A stretch of DNA of 34,063 nt, taken from Sulfidibacterium sp036244975 (lineage in GTDB: Bacteria; Bacteroidota; Bacteroidia; Bacteroidales; F082). Position 1 is the first letter of the stretch; every line of letters starts with the position of its first letter. This document shows, piece after piece, positions 7,514 to 16,083 of the stretch. The notes beneath the pieces were generated by a model. That model saw only the letters and a program-made list of their open reading frames with translations, was not told where the DNA came from and ran no database searches. The position numbers and the translations under genes were made by a program. The stretch is taken from NCBI GenBank assembly GCA_036244975.1, contig BTTE01000025.1, positions 1 through 34,063 of the forward strand, read 5' to 3'.

Positions 7514-9202
7514 CTATTTTTTAAAATTGTGAGACAAAAGTTTTCCATGCGTATCTTTTTTCTTCCCAAACATAAGTAAGGAGAGAAAAAACGCAAAAAG
7601 TGTAACCCCGGCATGGGTTTCCAGTGTGTCGTCGGAGAACATGGAAAGGAGCATAATCGCGTAAAAAATCATAAAGAAATAATCGTTAAAACTATGCGTT
7701 TTCAAAGGTGGATATACCAGCGCAAAAAGGAAATAAAGAAATCCGAAAACGCCGAATGCCACAAACGTATCTGCGTATTCGTTATGGGCGATAAAGCCGT
7801 AATATTTCCCAATTCCCGAATGCAATAAACGGTATTGCTCACCAAGGGTTTCTATTAAATCACCTGTTCCAACGCCGGTCCAGAAATTACGCCGGATGAG
7901 CATCACGGCAGCACGCAGAAATTCGTAACGCTGCAAGGTGGAACTGCCTCCGGCATTTCCGGTTTTCCGATATACCTGCCATCCTTTTACCATCATCAGC
8001 AACCGGCTGTGCAGCCCCGGATACGCTACATATTGAAAGTTGGCAATGCCCTGTTCGATATTTTCAATATCTTTTCCGGTAAGCCGGCTGACCCCGGCAG
8101 CATCTTTGTGCAAATCTTTTGAAGTCATGTAACGTATCAGCGTGTATTTTATGGGATTTCCTTTTTTGTCCGTTCCGCTGAACTTTATGCTGCTACGCTT
8201 ATTCCAGGCCTGCCTGAGCTCGGGAATACTAAGGTAAGCTCCCACATAACGGCCATCCTCTATGCCATAGTGAATTGAGTCGAAAACATAAGTATTTCCC
8301 AAAAGGGTGTGACGGACAGGATTTTTCAAAGCAACGGCAGGGACATGAGTCATGCGCACAATTTCTTTCTTCACATAAAAATATAAACCGGCAGGAATCA
8401 GAATAATCACCAACACAATAGCTGTTCTCAGCCAAAGTTTTTTTGTCTGAAATCCCATGTAAATTAATATTCCCAACGCAATAATTAGCAACAGACTCAG
8501 GGAGGTAACCGATTCCATTTTTATCAGAAACCAAACAAACCAGACAATCAGCACACTTAAAAAAAGCTTCTGTTTACGACTGAAGCTACTGTCCTTTAAC
8601 ACAAAAAAACCGAGACTTAAAATGCCGAAACCGATGTTCAAACCAAACCTGACGGGAGAGATAAAAGGTGAAAACTCACGAACGTTAAGATAGTTTCCGG
8701 TGACGAGTTTATAGCTTCCGATCAGGGTCCCCGCCAACAGGGCAGCAATGTAAAACAGCATTAATTTACGGAAACTACGGGCATCAATTTTTTCGGAGCT
8801 GGAAAAAACCAGCGGAAACAGTACCAATGGCAGCTTAATACGCAGGACATTGGTAGCATGGTCGAAGTTAGCCGTGAACAGCAACCCTGCTATGCTCAGA
8901 AGGAAAACAGACGCAAAGACTATGGCGGCTTTGTTGTGTAGAAAAATTTTTGTTTTTTCCACGCTGCTCTCTTTTGCCAGCGTCCACAAGTATTTTACCA
9001 GAATGAAAAAGCCCCTGAGGATACCTTTTTGTTTAAAAAAACGGACGGCCACACTCATTTGAAAATCAGACCAAAGCCACAAAGCCAACAGAAAAAAAGA
9101 GCCTGCGCTCATAAAATATTTTGAAAGCGGTAATGCGACAGCAATAAGAATCAGCGTCCAAAGGTATATTTGTCGGAAAATATCTTTTGTACCGATTGCC
9201 AT
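7514..9202 (-). CDS. O-antigen ligase family membrane protein
   Basis: A 562-residue polytopic membrane protein with roughly ten hydrophobic segments and a large soluble loop (about 270-410). This is the layout of the Wzy_C / O-antigen ligase superfamily, whose members join or polymerise undecaprenyl-linked glycans at the periplasmic face. The conserved region is RRNFWTGVGTGDLIETLGEQ followed by GFIAHNEYADTFVAFGVFG. The G-x-G and HNEY elements fit the family's WzyC signature. It begins 37 bases after the S41 protease stop and is probably the last gene of the rnpA-yidD-protease group. No other polysaccharide genes are nearby, so the substrate is unknown. Ligase and polymerase cannot be told apart from sequence alone. 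Confidence 0.83.
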   Translation of the reverse strand: MAIGTKDIFRQIYLWTLILIAVALPLSKYFMSAGSFFLLALWLWSDFQMSVAVRFFKQKGILRGFFILVKYLWTLAKESSVEKTKIFLHNKAAIVFASVFLLSIAGLLFTANFDHATNVLRIKLPLVLFPLVFSSSEKIDARSFRKLMLFYIAALLAGTLIGSYKLVTGNYLNVREFSPFISPVRFGLNIGFGILSLGFFVLKDSSFSRKQKLFLSVLIVWFVWFLIKMESVTSLSLLLIIALGILIYMGFQTKKLWLRTAIVLVIILIPAGLYFYVKKEIVRMTHVPAVALKNPVRHTLLGNTYVFDSIHYGIEDGRYVGAYLSIPELRQAWNKRSSIKFSGTDKKGNPIKYTLIRYMTSKDLHKDAAGVSRLTGKDIENIEQGIANFQYVAYPGLHSRLLMMVKGWQVYRKTGNAGGSSTLQRYEFLRAAVMLIRRNFWTGVGTGDLIETLGEQYRLLHSGIGKYYGFIAHNEYADTFVAFGVFGFLYFLFALVYPPLKTHSFNDYFFMIFYAIMLLSMFSDDTLETHAGVTLFAFFLSLLMFGKKKDTHGKLLSHNFKK

Positions 9203-9239
9203 AGAAGCTCCTTCCTAAACAAGCGGTGCAAGATAAGTA

Positions 9240-10913
9240 TTATTTTGTTTTCTTTTTTTCCTGTTTACCGGCCAAAATGGACCTGTACAGCGTTTTGTCC
9301 TTTAAAACGGCTACGGCTTTGCTCACTTCGTTATCGTTTACTAAAGTTGCTGCTGTTTTTCCTCTTTGGTAATAATAACGGGTAGCTATTTCCACACGGA
9401 GCATCTCATCTATCTCCTTTTTATGTTTGTTAATATCTTTTTTCTTTTCGGCTTTAAGATCATTTTGCAGGCTGTCGATGGTTGGTCCCAATGTTTTGAA
9501 ATAGTTTTCTCTTTTGGCGCTCTGTCGGAGCCGTTTAATCAGAGAGCCGGTTTCGGTTTTGTAACTAAAGCCTTTATCAAACACAAATTTCTTAAACTGA
9601 TTAAAAGTAGAGTCGCTGATACGGAATTTCATGGGCGGAGCAATGGTTTTATGATGCAGATAAAACGTATTGGCAAAATCGAAAATATAGTTCTGTGCAT
9701 ACAAATCGGCTGATACCTGACTAAACACGACAGGTTTCATAACGATATCGGGTTTTATTCCGCCACCATCCCGAACGGTACGTCCATCGGCTGTTTTAAA
9801 TGCGTGTGTCAGCGAATCGGGCACTCTTTCCGGGCGGCCGTTTTTGGTCCTGTGAAAATAATCGATAGCCTGAATACATCGCCCGCTGGGGATATAGTAT
9901 TTTGCAATGGTAATTTTAATTTTACCGCCATAAGGCAAGGGAATAGTGTTTTGTACCAGTCCTTTCCCAAATGTTCGCTGGCCAATGATAACTCCTCTGT
10001 CCAGATCCTGCATGGAACCCGAAACAATTTCCGAAGCGGAAGCCGTATTTCCGTTTACCAGAACGGCGAGCGGAATTTTACGGTCAATGGCCGGCCCGGG
10101 TGTTTTATAAACCCGGTTGTTCGACGAAAGTTTACCTTTTGTGGTAACGATGGTCTGCCCCTTTTTAACAAAAATATTGGCAATTTTAACCGCTTCGTTC
10201 AATAAACCGCCACCGTTGTTGCGCAAATCAAGAATAACGCCCTTAATGTCATGTTTTTCTTTCAGCGCAACGAAAGCGCTACGCACATCGTTGGCAGCAT
10301 TAGGACTAAACTGGGTGAGCCGAATGTAACCGATATCGCCTCCTACCACGCCGTAGTATGGCACATTGGGAATCTTTATCTGTTCGCGGGTAAGGGTTAA
10401 AGTTGTGTCTTTATCCGCACCAAAATGCCGGACAGTAAGTTGAAAGTGCGACCCCGGATCACCTTTTAACAGCTTGCTAACTGCTAACGAGGGCATGTCC
10501 TTAGCTGATTTCCCGTTAATGGCAACAATTTTATCTCCGGCTTTTAATCCGGCTTTTTGTGCCGGGAAACCCTGATAAGGTTCTGTGATAATTACATAAT
10601 CTCCCTGTTTCTGAATCATGGAGCCAATACCGCCATAAATACCGCTAAGCATTAAATTAAAAGCGGACATATTCTTTTCAGGAACATAAACAGTGTAGGG
10701 GTCCATCTTTCCCAACATATCTTCAATAGCTGTTTGGGTCAGCTGTACGGGATGAATCGTATCTACATAGTTAAGATTGAGCTGGTTAAGCACACTGGAA
10801 AAAATCTCAATGCTCTTTGCAACTTTAAAATTATTGTAATCCTGAGCTCTCAGCCCAACTACGGCCAGCAAAAAAAGGCCTGATAATAAGATATGTTTTT
10901 TTACCATAATCAA
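9240..10913 (-). CDS. S41 family C-terminal processing peptidase
   Basis: A 557-residue periplasmic serine protease of the CtpA/Prc family, which trims or degrades envelope proteins from their C-termini. The signal peptide covers about residues 1-23 (cleavage near LRAQ). A PDZ domain (about 88-160) contains the GIYGGIG carboxylate-binding region. The catalytic dyad is read as Ser292 in TASASEI and Lys317 in FGKGLVQ. Their 25-residue spacing equals that of E. coli Prc. The C-terminal 150 residues are lysine-rich and helical. The ATG at 10907 is an alternative start. It lies 7 bases after yidD and 37 bases before the O-antigen ligase-like gene. Confidence 0.92.
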   Translation of the reverse strand: MIMVKKHILLSGLFLLAVVGLRAQDYNNFKVAKSIEIFSSVLNQLNLNYVDTIHPVQLTQTAIEDMLGKMDPYTVYVPEKNMSAFNLMLSGIYGGIGSMIQKQGDYVIITEPYQGFPAQKAGLKAGDKIVAINGKSAKDMPSLAVSKLLKGDPGSHFQLTVRHFGADKDTTLTLTREQIKIPNVPYYGVVGGDIGYIRLTQFSPNAANDVRSAFVALKEKHDIKGVILDLRNNGGGLLNEAVKIANIFVKKGQTIVTTKGKLSSNNRVYKTPGPAIDRKIPLAVLVNGNTASASEIVSGSMQDLDRGVIIGQRTFGKGLVQNTIPLPYGGKIKITIAKYYIPSGRCIQAIDYFHRTKNGRPERVPDSLTHAFKTADGRTVRDGGGIKPDIVMKPVVFSQVSADLYAQNYIFDFANTFYLHHKTIAPPMKFRISDSTFNQFKKFVFDKGFSYKTETGSLIKRLRQSAKRENYFKTLGPTIDSLQNDLKAEKKKDINKHKKEIDEMLRVEIATRYYYQRGKTAATLVNDNEVSKAVAVLKDKTLYRSILAGKQEKKKTK

Positions 10914-10920
10914 TAATGTT

Positions 10921-11151
10921 TTAGGGAACAGGGTCGTAACCGCTACCTCCCCACGGGTTACACGAAAAAACTCTTTTTAATGCCATCCAGCCGCCTTTAA
11001 AAGGCCCGTATTTTTTGATAGCTTCCACACTGTAAACGGAACAGGTTGGCGTATAACGACAAGAGCGACCAATGAATGGCGATAAGGTGTATTGATAAAC
11101 CCTGATTAATAAAATGAAAAATTTACTCAGTAACCTGCTCATTTTTTTCAA
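10921..11151 (-). CDS. yidD: Membrane protein insertion efficiency factor YidD
   Basis: A 76-residue YidD-family protein, which assists membrane-protein insertion together with YidC. The hallmark CRYTPTCSVYSVEAI and the terminal CNPWGGSGYDPVP are intact, after an amphipathic N-terminal helix. Its start overlaps the 3' end of rnpA by 29 bases, indicating coupled translation. The usual rnpA-yidD-yidC order is broken, because an S41 protease follows instead of yidC. Confidence 0.95.
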   Translation of the reverse strand: MKKMSRLLSKFFILLIRVYQYTLSPFIGRSCRYTPTCSVYSVEAIKKYGPFKGGWMALKRVFSCNPWGGSGYDPVP

Positions 11152-11575
11152 ATAATTGCTGCAAAATTAGAATTATTTTCCTTTCCACCTCTACATAATC
11201 CGTGTGGACTTTTGCCGTATATATCAATCCGATAAGTAACGGATGAGTACAGCCGGCTTTTTTACCGGGCGGACACAGAATATATTTGTTGCGCCGGTAA
11301 GCTTCCCGTACAAGTCGCTTGATACGGTTGCGGTCAACGGCTCTTTTAAAATTCCGTTTTGGAACAGAAATCAACACCCTGGCCGGATAACGGGAAGTTG
11401 TTTTGAGAGGGGAAAAAAACACCTGGAAAGGAAAGGTGAAAAAAGATTTCCCATCTTTAAAAAGTCGCTCTATCAACTTCTTCTCGTGAAGCCGTTCCTC
11501 TTTAGTGAAAGTCTGTTTCAATTTAGTTTTATTTTCTCTTGCAAAAATACGCGGATTTATCCAACGCTTTTTCAT
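11123..11575 (-). CDS. rnpA: Ribonuclease P protein component
   Basis: Protein subunit of RNase P, which helps the catalytic RNA mature tRNA 5' ends. The family core begins at TFTKEERLHEKKLIERLF (about 22-39). The RNR signature is present as RNRIKRLVREAYRR (82-95), after FKRAVD. The first 20 residues are a poorly conserved basic extension, and the true start could be a non-ATG codon a little downstream. rpmH, often found upstream, is not present; the upstream neighbour is a divergent stress-protein operon. It overlaps yidD by 29 bases. Confidence 0.93.
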   Translation of the reverse strand: MKKRWINPRIFARENKTKLKQTFTKEERLHEKKLIERLFKDGKSFFTFPFQVFFSPLKTTSRYPARVLISVPKRNFKRAVDRNRIKRLVREAYRRNKYILCPPGKKAGCTHPLLIGLIYTAKVHTDYVEVERKIILILQQLFEKNEQVTE

Positions 11576-11688
11576 CCGGACACCAAAACAGCAGTGATTT
11601 TAAAATTATTTAACGGAAACCTGCTACCAAGACAAGAATTACGCTCTTGTGAATTCGCAAATTTTTAGTAAATTGGCAGGCACACACG

Positions 11689-11717
11689 TTTTGCAATGGA
11701 ATTGTGTTGTAACTTTG
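11689..11717 (+). promoter_or_regulatory. Promoter of the universal stress protein operon
   Basis: TTTTG at 11689-11693, a 16-base spacer and TAACTTTG at 11710-11717 match the Bacteroidota consensus. The start of transcription near 11724 fits a start codon at 11742 and rules out the longer reading frame beginning at 11649. Confidence 0.6.
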
Positions 11718-11741
11718 TGCGGTAACCAAAGTTTAGGAACG

Positions 11742-12581
11742 ATGAAAACATTAGTTGTTGCTTTCGACTTTTCAAAGAATGCCATCCATGCTTTGGATTA
11801 TGCTTTGGTTTACGCCAAAAAGCTGGAAGCCAGGGTGTATCTCGTTTGGGTTGACAACTCCCGGCCCGCCGAGAGTCTTATCCACACCATCGATGAAGAG
11901 TTGCGTATTGAAAAGAAAAATTACCTGAAAAATATTATTGGTGATTACGTTTCCCGGTATCCGGAAATTTCATTTGATATGTACCTTGGAAAAGGAAAAA
12001 TTTATCAGGAAATTGCCAAAATTGCCCGTCGTCTGAAAGCCGAGCTTATCTTCACCGGCACGCACGGCGTTACGGGTTTCGAAGAGTTTTGGATTGGCAG
12101 CAATGCCTATCGTATCACCACCACAGCACCATGCCCGGTAGTTACCGTGAGCAGCAGTTACCAAATTACGGAAACTGTTTCACAAATTCTTTTACCACTT
12201 GACAGCTCGCTGGAAACCAATGAGAAACTGCCTTTTACAGCGAATCTGGCGCAGGATTTCGGGGCAACCATACAATTACTCAAAATGTATAACACACCGC
12301 TCAGCGTTATTCGTAACCGGATTGAAAAATTTGCAAAAGAAGCCATCGATTTTCTAAAAGACCGATCGGTGAATTTTGAGATCGAAGAAGTGGAAGCAAC
12401 AAATGTGGTTTCGGGAATTTTAACTTATGCTCAGAAAAAAAATATTGATTTAATTGCCATTATGACCGAGCAGGGAACCGCCACGGCAAACCGTTTTCTG
12501 GGGCCTTATGCGCAACAACTTATCAACAATGCAAAAATTCCGGTTTTGAGTCTGCGTTCTATGGATTATGATGATGAATAG
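11742..12581 (+). CDS. Universal stress protein, tandem UspA domains
   Basis: A 279-residue protein with two UspA domains (about 1-143 and 146-279). The first has the nucleotide-binding pattern G-x2-G-x9-G-S, seen as GTHGVTGFEEFWIGS, so ATP binding is expected. The second lacks that signature (it reads MTEQGTATANRFLGP) and is probably degenerate. I chose the ATG at 11742 because MKTLVVAFDFS is the normal domain start and the promoter lies between it and the upstream frame start at 11649. It is followed after 15 bases by the SPOR-domain gene and then by a second protein of the same architecture. The specific stress signal is unknown. Confidence 0.88.
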   Translation: MKTLVVAFDFSKNAIHALDYALVYAKKLEARVYLVWVDNSRPAESLIHTIDEELRIEKKNYLKNIIGDYVSRYPEISFDMYLGKGKIYQEIAKIARRLKAELIFTGTHGVTGFEEFWIGSNAYRITTTAPCPVVTVSSSYQITETVSQILLPLDSSLETNEKLPFTANLAQDFGATIQLLKMYNTPLSVIRNRIEKFAKEAIDFLKDRSVNFEIEEVEATNVVSGILTYAQKKNIDLIAIMTEQGTATANRFLGPYAQQLINNAKIPVLSLRSMDYDDE

Positions 12582-12596
12582 TTAACAGAGAAAAGA

Positions 12597-13019
12597 ATGA
12601 AAGAAGACAGAGAAAGAAGAAAGATTTTTGTTTTAGTCCTGTTTTTATTGTTAACAGGCACCCTTTTTGCACAGGATAGTTTGCAAATAGTCCGTAATGA
12701 TTTTATAGGAGATGCTCGCATTGACACCTTGTTAAAACTACATGTTTTACAAAATGAAAAATTTCCCGTTATTTCCGGATACCGGATTCAAATTTACAAA
12801 GAATCAGGAAACACCGCGTTGGACAAAGCGCTGACTATTCGTGATAATTTCGAGAAAAGATTCAATGTCCCCGGCTACATTACTTTTAATGAACCTTATT
12901 ACAGGGTGCGTGTGGGCGATTTCAGAACACGTTTGGATGCTATTCGTTTTCTGACAAAAATAAAACGAGCCTATCCGCTGGCTTGGGAGATAAAAGATGA
13001 TATTCAAATTCCAAAATAG
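12597..13019 (+). CDS. SPOR-domain exported protein
   Basis: A 140-residue protein with an N-terminal signal (RKIFVLVLFLLLTGTLFAQ, cleavage near residue 26) and a C-terminal SPOR domain from about 61 to 133. GYRIQIYKESGN begins the domain and YYRVRVGDFRTRLDAIRFL closes it. SPOR domains bind denuded glycan strands of peptidoglycan, so this is likely periplasmic and septum- or wall-associated. It lies between two cytoplasmic stress proteins with gaps of 15 and 21 bases and no promoter of its own visible. The association of wall sensing with Usp proteins is inference from position only. Confidence 0.85.
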   Translation: MKEDRERRKIFVLVLFLLLTGTLFAQDSLQIVRNDFIGDARIDTLLKLHVLQNEKFPVISGYRIQIYKESGNTALDKALTIRDNFEKRFNVPGYITFNEPYYRVRVGDFRTRLDAIRFLTKIKRAYPLAWEIKDDIQIPK

Positions 13020-13040
13020 CTAACCTTAAAATTAGGTATC

Positions 13041-13889
13041 ATGAGTAAAAAAATTGTTGTTGGGGTCGATTTTTCCGATTGCTCTATGAATGCACTTGAA
13101 CATACCGTCATCATTGCGCGTAAAGCACAGGCCGGAATCACCATGGTTTGGGCTAATCATTTGGACTATTCCAAAGAAATATTTTCCGTAGAGCCTGATC
13201 ATCTTCGCGCTGAAGTGCAAAAACGATTCGAAGAACTTATTGAAAAATTCCGTCCGCAATTAGCAGCCAACACCGACATTGATTTTCGCATGGAAAAGGG
13301 CAAAGTCTATAAAGTGATTTGTCATGTGGCCAAAGAGGTGGATGCCTTTCTTATAATAATTGGAACCCACGGTTCATCGGGTTTTGAGGAGTTTTGGATT
13401 GGCAGTAACGCCAATCGCATTGTTTCGGCCAGCAGACTTCCCATTATCACCATCAGGGCTGGGGTGGACTCAAACAAAGACCTAAAAACTATTGTTATGC
13501 CGCTTGACAGTACCAAAATAACCCGTCAAAAACTTCCCATAACCGCTTTGCTCGCTAAATATTTTGATGCGGAAATTCATGTTCTCGGCGTATATACTTC
13601 TCCCCAGGACGACGTCCGCTACCGCATTAAAAATTATGTTGCACAAACAGAAGATTATCTGAAAGAAAACGGGGTTCGTTACCGCATTGTTTACCTTGAT
13701 GCCGGTAATATTACCGACGCGGTATTGGATTATGCCAAAAAAGTAAACGCCAACCTGATTTCCATAATGACCGAACAGGAAACAACTACAGTTAACCTTT
13801 GGCTTGGCCCCTATGCGGCGCAGATGGTTAACCATTCTCCCATTCCCGTTTTAAGCGTGCACATTGAGGACGCCGGATACCTGATGTAA
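13041..13889 (+). CDS. Universal stress protein, tandem UspA domains
   Basis: A 282-residue paralogue of the protein at 11742-12581, again with two UspA domains (about 1-143 and 149-282). The first domain has an intact ATP-binding signature, GTHGSSGFEEFWIGS. The second reads MTEQETTTVNLWLGP and lacks it. Shared phrases such as FEEFWIGSNA between the two proteins point to gene duplication around the SPOR gene. It is the last gene of the unit and is followed directly by a strong bidirectional terminator. Confidence 0.9.
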   Translation: MSKKIVVGVDFSDCSMNALEHTVIIARKAQAGITMVWANHLDYSKEIFSVEPDHLRAEVQKRFEELIEKFRPQLAANTDIDFRMEKGKVYKVICHVAKEVDAFLIIIGTHGSSGFEEFWIGSNANRIVSASRLPIITIRAGVDSNKDLKTIVMPLDSTKITRQKLPITALLAKYFDAEIHVLGVYTSPQDDVRYRIKNYVAQTEDYLKENGVRYRIVYLDAGNITDAVLDYAKKVNANLISIMTEQETTTVNLWLGPYAAQMVNHSPIPVLSVHIEDAGYLM

Positions 13890-13896
13890 ATAACGT

Positions 13897-13927
13897 CAAA
13901 AAAAACCGGCCTTTGGCCGGTTTTTTT
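13897..13927. terminator. Bidirectional intrinsic terminator
   Basis: CCGGCC-TTT-GGCCGG (13906-13920) is flanked by an A-run before and a T-run after, so it can end transcription from both the stress-protein operon (+) and RNase E/G (-), which converge here. Confidence 0.9.
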
Positions 13928-13929
13928 CA

Positions 13930-15480
13930 TTATTGTTTCAACTCGCCACCATTTTTATCAAAGAAATGAAATTCAAGCATGTGATAATTTTTCATCTCTT
14001 TAATTTTAATCCATTTTTTATATTCAACAAGCCATTTTAGCTGTTTTGAAATCAGCCCGTGGATGAGATAAGCATAAATATAGGAATGTACACTCAACGT
14101 CAGCCCCTTTTCATTTTGATCAAGGAGCAGATATTCCAGGTTGTTTTCGATGTCGTCAATCACGCTGATGCTGGATTTAATCTGGCCTGTACCATTACAA
14201 ACGGGACATTTCTCCACCATGGAAATAGACATTTCAGGCCGTACACGTTGCCGTGTAATCTGAATAAGTCCAAATTTTGAAGGGGGAAGGATGGTATGTT
14301 TAGCCCTGTCTTTGGACATTTCTGTTTTGAGATGTTCAAAAAGGGTATGCCTGTTTTTGGATTCATGCATATCGATAAAATCGATAACAATAATACCGCC
14401 CATATCACGTAAGCGCAGCTGGCGGGCTATTTCTGTAGCCGCCTCCAGGTTGGTGGCCAGCGCATTTTGTTCCTGGGAATTGTTTTTGTTAACACGATGT
14501 CCGCTGTTTACGTCAATAACATGCAGAGCTTCGGTGTGTTCGATGATGAGATAAACGCCACTTTTAATGGTAACATTTTTACCAAAAGAATTTCTTATCT
14601 GTTTATCGACATGAAAATGTTCGAATATGGGTTCCTGTCCTTTATAAAGCTTAATAATTTCTTTTTTGTCGGGAGCTATCCGTTGAATATAGGTTCTTAT
14701 TTCATCATACAATACGGGGTCGTTGATATAAATGTTGTTGAACGATTCATTAAGGAGATCCCTTAAAATTGTAGAGGTACGACCCAGTTCTTTTAAAACT
14801 TTCTGCGGTGCCTTGAGGTTAGGTAATTTGGTGGATATTCTTTCCCATTTCTCAACCAGATTGCGGAGGTCGGTATCCAGTTCGGCCACTTTCTTGTTTT
14901 CGGCCACTGTGCGGATAATTACGCCGTAATTCTCCGGTTTAATACTCAGTATCAGGCGTTTCAGCCTTCCTCTCTCTTCTTTACTTCTGATTTTTTGTGA
15001 AATGGATATTTTACTTGAAAAAGGCAGTAGCACCAGAAATCTTCCCGGAAAGGAAATTTCCGTGGAAATTCGCGGCCCTTTGGTGGAAATAGGTTCTTTG
15101 GCTATCTGAACCAGTATCTCCTGCCCGGGGTTGAGAATTTTGGTGATTTTACCGCTTTTTTCAATATCCGGTTCCGGTTTAAACTTTGCATAAGAAATCC
15201 TGTCTCCTCTTCCCTGCTGCAACAATTTCGTGTAGTTGTTCATGGTGCGAATCTGCGGTCCCAGATCGAGGTAATGCAAAAAGGCATCTTTCTCGTAACC
15301 GACTTTCACAAAAGCAGCATTCAGTCCGGGCATAATTTTATGCACCTTTCCGAGAAACACATCGCCTACAGAGAAATTATTGTTGTTTTGTTCCTTATGT
15401 AATTCAACCAGATGTTTATCCTCAAGTAGCGCAATATTAACCTCTGTAACATTTGAATCGATAATTAATTCTTTGTTCAC
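13930..15480 (-). CDS. rng: Rne/Rng family ribonuclease (RNase G/E)
   Basis: A 516-residue endoribonuclease of the RNase E/G family, acting on single-stranded A/U-rich RNA in rRNA processing and mRNA decay. Domains are an S1 RNA-binding domain (about 37-125, VGDVFLGKVHKIMPGLNAAF), the 5'-sensor region, and the DNase I-like catalytic core with metal-binding aspartates in VIDVNSGH (about 323) and IVIDFIDM (about 367). The zinc-link motif CPVCNGTG is present. No long C-terminal degradosome scaffold follows, so it resembles RNase G in size. The upstream leader contains a strong hairpin at 15520-15561. Confidence 0.93.
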   Translation of the reverse strand: MNKELIIDSNVTEVNIALLEDKHLVELHKEQNNNNFSVGDVFLGKVHKIMPGLNAAFVKVGYEKDAFLHYLDLGPQIRTMNNYTKLLQQGRGDRISYAKFKPEPDIEKSGKITKILNPGQEILVQIAKEPISTKGPRISTEISFPGRFLVLLPFSSKISISQKIRSKEERGRLKRLILSIKPENYGVIIRTVAENKKVAELDTDLRNLVEKWERISTKLPNLKAPQKVLKELGRTSTILRDLLNESFNNIYINDPVLYDEIRTYIQRIAPDKKEIIKLYKGQEPIFEHFHVDKQIRNSFGKNVTIKSGVYLIIEHTEALHVIDVNSGHRVNKNNSQEQNALATNLEAATEIARQLRLRDMGGIIVIDFIDMHESKNRHTLFEHLKTEMSKDRAKHTILPPSKFGLIQITRQRVRPEMSISMVEKCPVCNGTGQIKSSISVIDDIENNLEYLLLDQNEKGLTLSVHSYIYAYLIHGLISKQLKWLVEYKKWIKIKEMKNYHMLEFHFFDKNGGELKQ

Positions 15481-15519
15481 TTTTTAATATTGATTTACTT
15501 ATATTTATAAAATTTACTT

Positions 15520-15561
15520 GCAGCTTAAATTTTGGAGGGATAAATAGAAAATTTAAGCCGC
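15520..15561 (-). promoter_or_regulatory. Leader hairpin upstream of the RNase E/G gene
   Basis: On the minus strand GCGGCTTAAATTTT pairs with AAAATTTAAGCTGC (14 bp with one mismatch) around a 14-base loop, CTATTTATCCCTCC. It ends about 40 bases before the start codon and is not followed by a T-run, so it is not a standard terminator. A regulatory role in the mRNA leader is inference. Confidence 0.5.
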
Positions 15562-15574
15562 ATTAAGGTGTGGA

Positions 15575-15621
15575 ATAAAAAAAACAATAGCCGACTTTAT
15601 AACCCTGCATAAAGCCGGCTA
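15575..15621 (-). terminator. Intrinsic terminator after the HU / small basic protein genes
   Basis: On the minus strand TAGCCGGCTTTAT pairs with ATAAAGTCGGCTA (15588-15621, one G-T pair) and is followed by TTGTTTTTTTT. It lies 18 bases after the stop of the small basic protein gene. Confidence 0.85.
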
Positions 15622-15638
15622 CTTCATATTAAGAAAAA

Positions 15639-15728
15639 TTATTTCTTCTTATGCCTGTTCTTCCTCAAACGTTTTTTACGTTTGTGTGTCGCCATCTTAT
15701 GTCTCTTCCTCTTTTTTCCGTTTGGCAT
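15639..15728 (-). CDS. 29-residue basic protein of the AURKAIP1/COX24 (bS22/mS38-like) type
   Basis: The minus strand from the ATG at 15728 encodes 29 residues beginning MPNGKKRKRHKMATHKRKK and ending RKNRHKKK, then TAA. More than half the residues are Lys, Arg or His. The pattern M-x3-K-x2-K-x-L-R-K-x-R-H matches the short AURKAIP1/COX24 domain seen in actinobacterial ribosomal protein bS22 and mitochondrial mS38, and near-identical small proteins are conserved across Bacteroidota. A ribosomal small-subunit role is inferred from that resemblance. It starts 22 bases after the HU gene and is followed by a terminator, so HU and this gene form one transcript. It is too short for ordinary ORF calling. 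Confidence 0.82.
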   Translation of the reverse strand: MPNGKKRKRHKMATHKRKKRLRKNRHKKK

Positions 15729-15750
15729 AGTGATAAAAATTTAAATAAAT

Positions 15751-16035
15751 TTATTTTACGTTGCTTTTAACTTCGTTCACAAACGATTTTGCAGGTTTAA
15801 AAGCAGGAATTTTGTGGGCGGGAATAACAATCGTGATGTTCTTTGAAATGTTACGACCGGTTTTTTCTGCTCTCTCTTTGATGATAAAGCTGCCAAAGCC
15901 TCTTAAATATACGTTTTCACCATTTACCATGGTTTCTTTCAGACTATCCATGAAAGATTCCACTACAGCCTGTACGGCTACTTTCTCAATTCCTGTTTTG
16001 TTAGCAATGTCTGCTACAATTTCTGCTTTTGTCAT
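15751..16035 (-). CDS. HU family DNA-binding protein
   Basis: A 94-residue histone-like protein that bends and compacts DNA as a dimer. The N-terminal helical dimerisation part (MTKAEIVADIANKTG) is followed by the signature GFGSFIIKERAEKTGRNI and the beta-arm ending in IPAFKPAKSF, where the conserved proline sits at the arm tip (VIPAHKIP region). Length and sequence are standard for HU. A TAnnTTTG promoter box lies at 16084-16091. Confidence 0.95.
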   Translation of the reverse strand: MTKAEIVADIANKTGIEKVAVQAVVESFMDSLKETMVNGENVYLRGFGSFIIKERAEKTGRNISKNITIVIPAHKIPAFKPAKSFVNEVKSNVK

Positions 16036-16083
16036 TTCTGTATGTTTTTAAAATGTTTAAAATTAGTTTACTAATTTGGGCGA

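Noticed and set aside
11649..11741. Upstream start for the first stress protein
   Set aside because: The operon promoter lies within this stretch, so it would not be fully transcribed.
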